This document shows, piece after piece, positions 61,841 through 64,000 of a DNA stretch of 64,000 nucleotides. Each line of letters starts with the position of its first letter. Positions within the stretch are counted from its first letter, which is position 1. The stretch comes from Desulfarculaceae bacterium. GTDB lineage: Bacteria > Desulfobacterota > Desulfarculia > Desulfarculales > Desulfarculaceae. Made by a program: the position numbers and the translations under genes. Below the pieces are notes generated by a model. That model was not told where the DNA came from and did no database searches. It was given only the letters and a program-made list of their open reading frames with translations. The DNA lies in contig JAHLKT010000003.1 of the NCBI GenBank assembly GCA_020444545.1, forward strand, positions 186,001 to 250,000, written 5' to 3'.

Positions 61841-62245
61841 CTACTTTTTGGCCGCCAGCTTGGCGCCGCGCTTGTGGCAGTCGCCGCACATGATGGGCCC
61901 GGTCTTGGGGGCCTTCAACTCCAGAAGATTGGCGTGGCAGCGCTTGCACTGCTGGTGGAAGGCCTGGGTGAGGGTGGTGGGGTTCTTGGCCGTGGCCGAG
62001 ACCTGGTGGCAGTCGGCGCACTTGCCCCCATCGCCGCCGGTGTTGTTGAAGTACTCGTCGTACTCGTGGTGGCAGGCGGTGCACTCGTAGAGCTCGGAGT
62101 GCTTGGCGTGGCTGAACGCCACCGCCGGGCGCTGGGTCAGGCCCTGCTCGGCGCTGGAGAGCATCATGGTGTCGTCCTGGCCCACGGCCGGCACGGCCAG
62201 GGCCATGACCAGCAAAAGGGCGCAAATTAGCATCACATATTTCAT
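61841..62245 (-). CDS. Tetraheme cytochrome c3 (TmcA-like)
   Basis: This periplasmic 134-residue cytochrome has a signal peptide (about 1-22) and four CxxCH motifs: CTACH, CADCH, CKRCH and CGDCH, with additional His for axial ligation (FSHAKHSELYECTACHH). It carries electrons between periplasmic hydrogenases or formate dehydrogenases and a membrane complex. It is the last gene after the HdrD-like and NarI-like genes. Size agrees with class III c3. Confidence 0.92.
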   Translation of the reverse strand: MKYVMLICALLLVMALAVPAVGQDDTMMLSSAEQGLTQRPAVAFSHAKHSELYECTACHHEYDEYFNNTGGDGGKCADCHQVSATAKNPTTLTQAFHQQCKRCHANLLELKAPKTGPIMCGDCHKRGAKLAAKK

Positions 62246-62294
62246 GGGACCACTCCCGGGGTCGCGGGCTCGGGTTGGGATGGCCGGGGCCGGG

Positions 62295-63740
62295 CTAGTT
62301 GCCTTCGACCTCGCTGGCCTCCTTGTTGGCCTCCTCGGAGACCTCTTCCATGGCCTCTTCCTGGGCCAGGGCCTCTTCCTCGTCCTCCTCGGGCGGAATC
62401 ATGCTCTCGGGGATGACCATGAGCTCGGTTATGATTTCCTTGAACGACACTACCTTCACTCCCAGTTCGTATTCCTTGTTCAGGTCGTTGATCTGGTCGA
62501 AGCAGTTGTGGCAGGGAACGATTACGTAATCGGCGCCGGTGGCCTTGATCTGGTCGGCCTTCACCTTGCCCGAGATCATGCGGCGTTTCTTGAAGGGCGG
62601 GCCCATGGGGATGTAGCCGCCGCCCCCGCCGCAGCAGTGGTTCAGCTCGCGGTTGGGGCTCATGTCCACGAAGTCCTCGCAGAGCAGGTTGACCAGCTCG
62701 CGCCCCACGTCCCAGAGGCCGCCGTTGCGGCTGACGTTGCAGGGGTCCTGGTAGGTCACCTTGTGCTTGAACTTGTGCTTCAGCTTGATCTTACCGTCAC
62801 GCATGATGTCGCGGAACAGCTCCACCGAGTGGATCACCGGCACCGGCGGCTTGCCCCCGGGGATGCCCAGGAAATAAGGCCCCTCGAACTTGGCCGAGCG
62901 GAAGGCGTGGCCGCACTCGGTGATGACGATGGCGCCCACCCCCAGCTTCACCGCCGCGTCGTACATGTTCTTCACCGGGATGGCGGCAACCGCCTTGTTG
63001 CCCGCGAACATGGCCAGGTTGGTGGCGTCCCAGCCGGTGGAAGGCACGGTCCAGTCGAGGCCCGCGAGGTGGAAGATTTCGGCGGCCATGCCCACGTCCT
63101 GGGGATAGTACATGGGCTCGCGGGGGTTGACCGTGTACATGTAGTCGGCCCCCTGTTTGTCCACCGGAATCTCCAGGCCGTAGATCTCCTCGCCGTACTC
63201 CTCGGCCATCCAGTTGCAGGTCTCGATCCATTCCTCGTCGGGCATCTCCATTTGGTTGCCGGTGCGCAGGATGTTGTCCGTGGTGCGGGCCAGGCCGTCG
63301 GGCACGATGCCCTGGGAGTAGCACACCGCCCGGGCCACCGCGATCATGGAGGCGATGTCGATGCCGAAAGGGCAGTACATGGAGCAGCGCTTGCAGGTGG
63401 TGCACTGGCCCCAGATCACGTCCTCCAGGCTCTCCAAAAACTCGCGGCTCACCTCGCCCTTGGCGCGGTAGAGCTTGCCGATGCTGTTGATGGCCTTGTA
63501 GGCCGGGCTCAGCTTGGGGTCCTTGTTGTTGGCCAGGTAGAAGAAGCAGCTCTCGGCGCAGAGCCCGCAGCGGGAGCAGATGCTCAGCCACATGCGCATG
63601 CGGGCGCTGTCGTTGGCCTCCAGGATGGCCTTTATCTTGCCCACGTCCACCGGCTTGGGGGCCTCGGGGGCCTCGGCCGGAGCGGGGGGTGCCGCGGCGG
63701 GGGTTGCTTCCTGCCCGGCGTTTTGGCTCTGATCACTCAT
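62295..63740 (-). CDS. HdrD/DsrK-like Fe-S protein of a Tmc/Hmc-type complex (TmcB-like)
   Basis: The 481-residue cytoplasmic-side subunit has a Pro/Ala-rich N terminus, two [4Fe-4S] motifs (CSRCGLCAESC at about 55-65, CTTCKRCSMYCPFG at about 113-126) and a C-terminal CCG domain (DPCNVSRNGG, NHCCGGGGG, VPCHNCFD). One further CCG copy is degenerate (only Cys in ITECGHAFR). An acidic tail follows. It lies between the NarI-like gene and the cytochrome c3 gene, as in membrane complexes that link periplasmic cytochromes to the quinone pool or cytoplasm. Confidence 0.9.
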   Translation of the reverse strand: MSDQSQNAGQEATPAAAPPAPAEAPEAPKPVDVGKIKAILEANDSARMRMWLSICSRCGLCAESCFFYLANNKDPKLSPAYKAINSIGKLYRAKGEVSREFLESLEDVIWGQCTTCKRCSMYCPFGIDIASMIAVARAVCYSQGIVPDGLARTTDNILRTGNQMEMPDEEWIETCNWMAEEYGEEIYGLEIPVDKQGADYMYTVNPREPMYYPQDVGMAAEIFHLAGLDWTVPSTGWDATNLAMFAGNKAVAAIPVKNMYDAAVKLGVGAIVITECGHAFRSAKFEGPYFLGIPGGKPPVPVIHSVELFRDIMRDGKIKLKHKFKHKVTYQDPCNVSRNGGLWDVGRELVNLLCEDFVDMSPNRELNHCCGGGGGYIPMGPPFKKRRMISGKVKADQIKATGADYVIVPCHNCFDQINDLNKEYELGVKVVSFKEIITELMVIPESMIPPEEDEEEALAQEEAMEEVSEEANKEASEVEGN

Positions 63741-63781
63741 TTATCTCGCTCCCATGAAGATGGGGTCGTAGCTCGTTTGCC

Positions 63782-64000
63782 CTACCAGACCCTGGCGCCG
63801 CGGCGGGTGCCGAAGTCGTATCCGATGCTGGCCCGGCTGACGAAGAACAGAACCAGGTGCCCCAGCTTGGAGAAGGGGATGATCACCAGGAGCACCTCGG
63901 CCAGGAAGATGTGCAGGTTGAGCATCAGGCCGTAGGGGCCGACCTGGTGATAGGCCAGCCAGCCGGTGGCAAAGGGCGACAGGGCCAGGAGGATCAGGAA
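63782..64000 (-). CDS. NarI-like membrane subunit of the same complex, 5' end outside window (TmcC-like)
   Basis: The 72 C-terminal residues of an integral-membrane protein end at TAG 63782. They hold ATGWLAYHQVG, LMLNLHIFLAEVLLVIIPFSKLGH and FFVSRASIGYDFGTRRGARVW, that is, two helices with His residues (heme b ligands) and a basic tail, as in cytochrome-b subunits of the Tmc/Hmc type. The gene continues past the right edge. It is 41 bases upstream of the HdrD-like gene start. Confidence 0.8.
   Translation of the reverse strand, partial: FLILLALSPFATGWLAYHQVGPYGLMLNLHIFLAEVLLVIIPFSKLGHLVLFFVSRASIGYDFGTRRGARVW

Overview
The window is a GC-rich chromosomal segment, most likely from an anaerobic sulfate-reducing or related member of the Desulfobacterota (former Deltaproteobacteria). 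The reasons are a tetraheme cytochrome c3 with an HdrD-like Fe-S partner and a NarI-like membrane subunit (Tmc/Hmc type), HdrB/HdrC-like electron carriers, a 2-oxoacid:ferredoxin oxidoreductase, many sigma-54 regulators, and a TRAP transporter next to acyl-CoA ligases. No mobile elements, tRNA or rRNA genes, or CRISPR arrays were seen.

Layout. (1) 1-13079: the C-terminal part of a sigma-54 response regulator, then a complete Tad/Flp pilus operon (flp, tadV, tadE, cpaB, cpaC, two TadG-like genes, cpaE, cpaF, tadB, tadC, tadD), preceded by a probable sigma-54 promoter and AT-rich CGTAATT repeats. (2) 13104-19774, minus strand: a sensor-like membrane protein, cbiA/cobB and cobQ (corrinoid synthesis), then a promoter, two successive cobalamin riboswitches with a terminator between them, and a BtuB-like TonB receptor. 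(3) 19891-30736, minus strand: a histidine kinase and sigma-54 response regulator, a sigma-54 promoter, a small Fis-type protein, a complete Liv-type ABC transporter, an acyl-CoA synthetase and a nitroreductase, closed by a terminator; a YdhR-like gene follows. The layout suggests a two-component system that switches on uptake and CoA activation of an organic acid.

(4) 31045-34785, minus strand: poorly characterised genes (a nine-cysteine protein, a C39-like protein, a stand-alone receiver, a DHp-only phosphotransferase-like protein, a PEP-synthase-like ATP-grasp protein). (5) 34921-43858, minus strand: a LarA-like protein, a molybdopterin oxidoreductase, a small protein, a PaaK-type ligase and a DctPQM TRAP transporter, downstream of a Crp/Fnr regulator. 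(6) 44052-54684: a lipoprotein, a PAS histidine kinase, an ExeA-like ATPase with altered motifs, orphan solute-binding proteins, KorAB, a beta-propeller protein, and an HdrB-like gene with a fused cytochrome b/double-HdrC gene. (7) 54907-64000: a DJ-1 protein, a BASS-type transporter, TrmB, TruD, class II photolyase, a TudS-DUF1722 protein, a second orphan solute-binding protein, and a Tmc-like respiratory complex that runs off the right edge.

The most interesting points are the tandem cobalamin riboswitches, the two sigma-54 promoters beside their likely activators, the fused HdrC-HdrC/cytochrome b protein carrying a c-type heme motif, and the duplicated TadG-like proteins with calcium-loop-like motifs.
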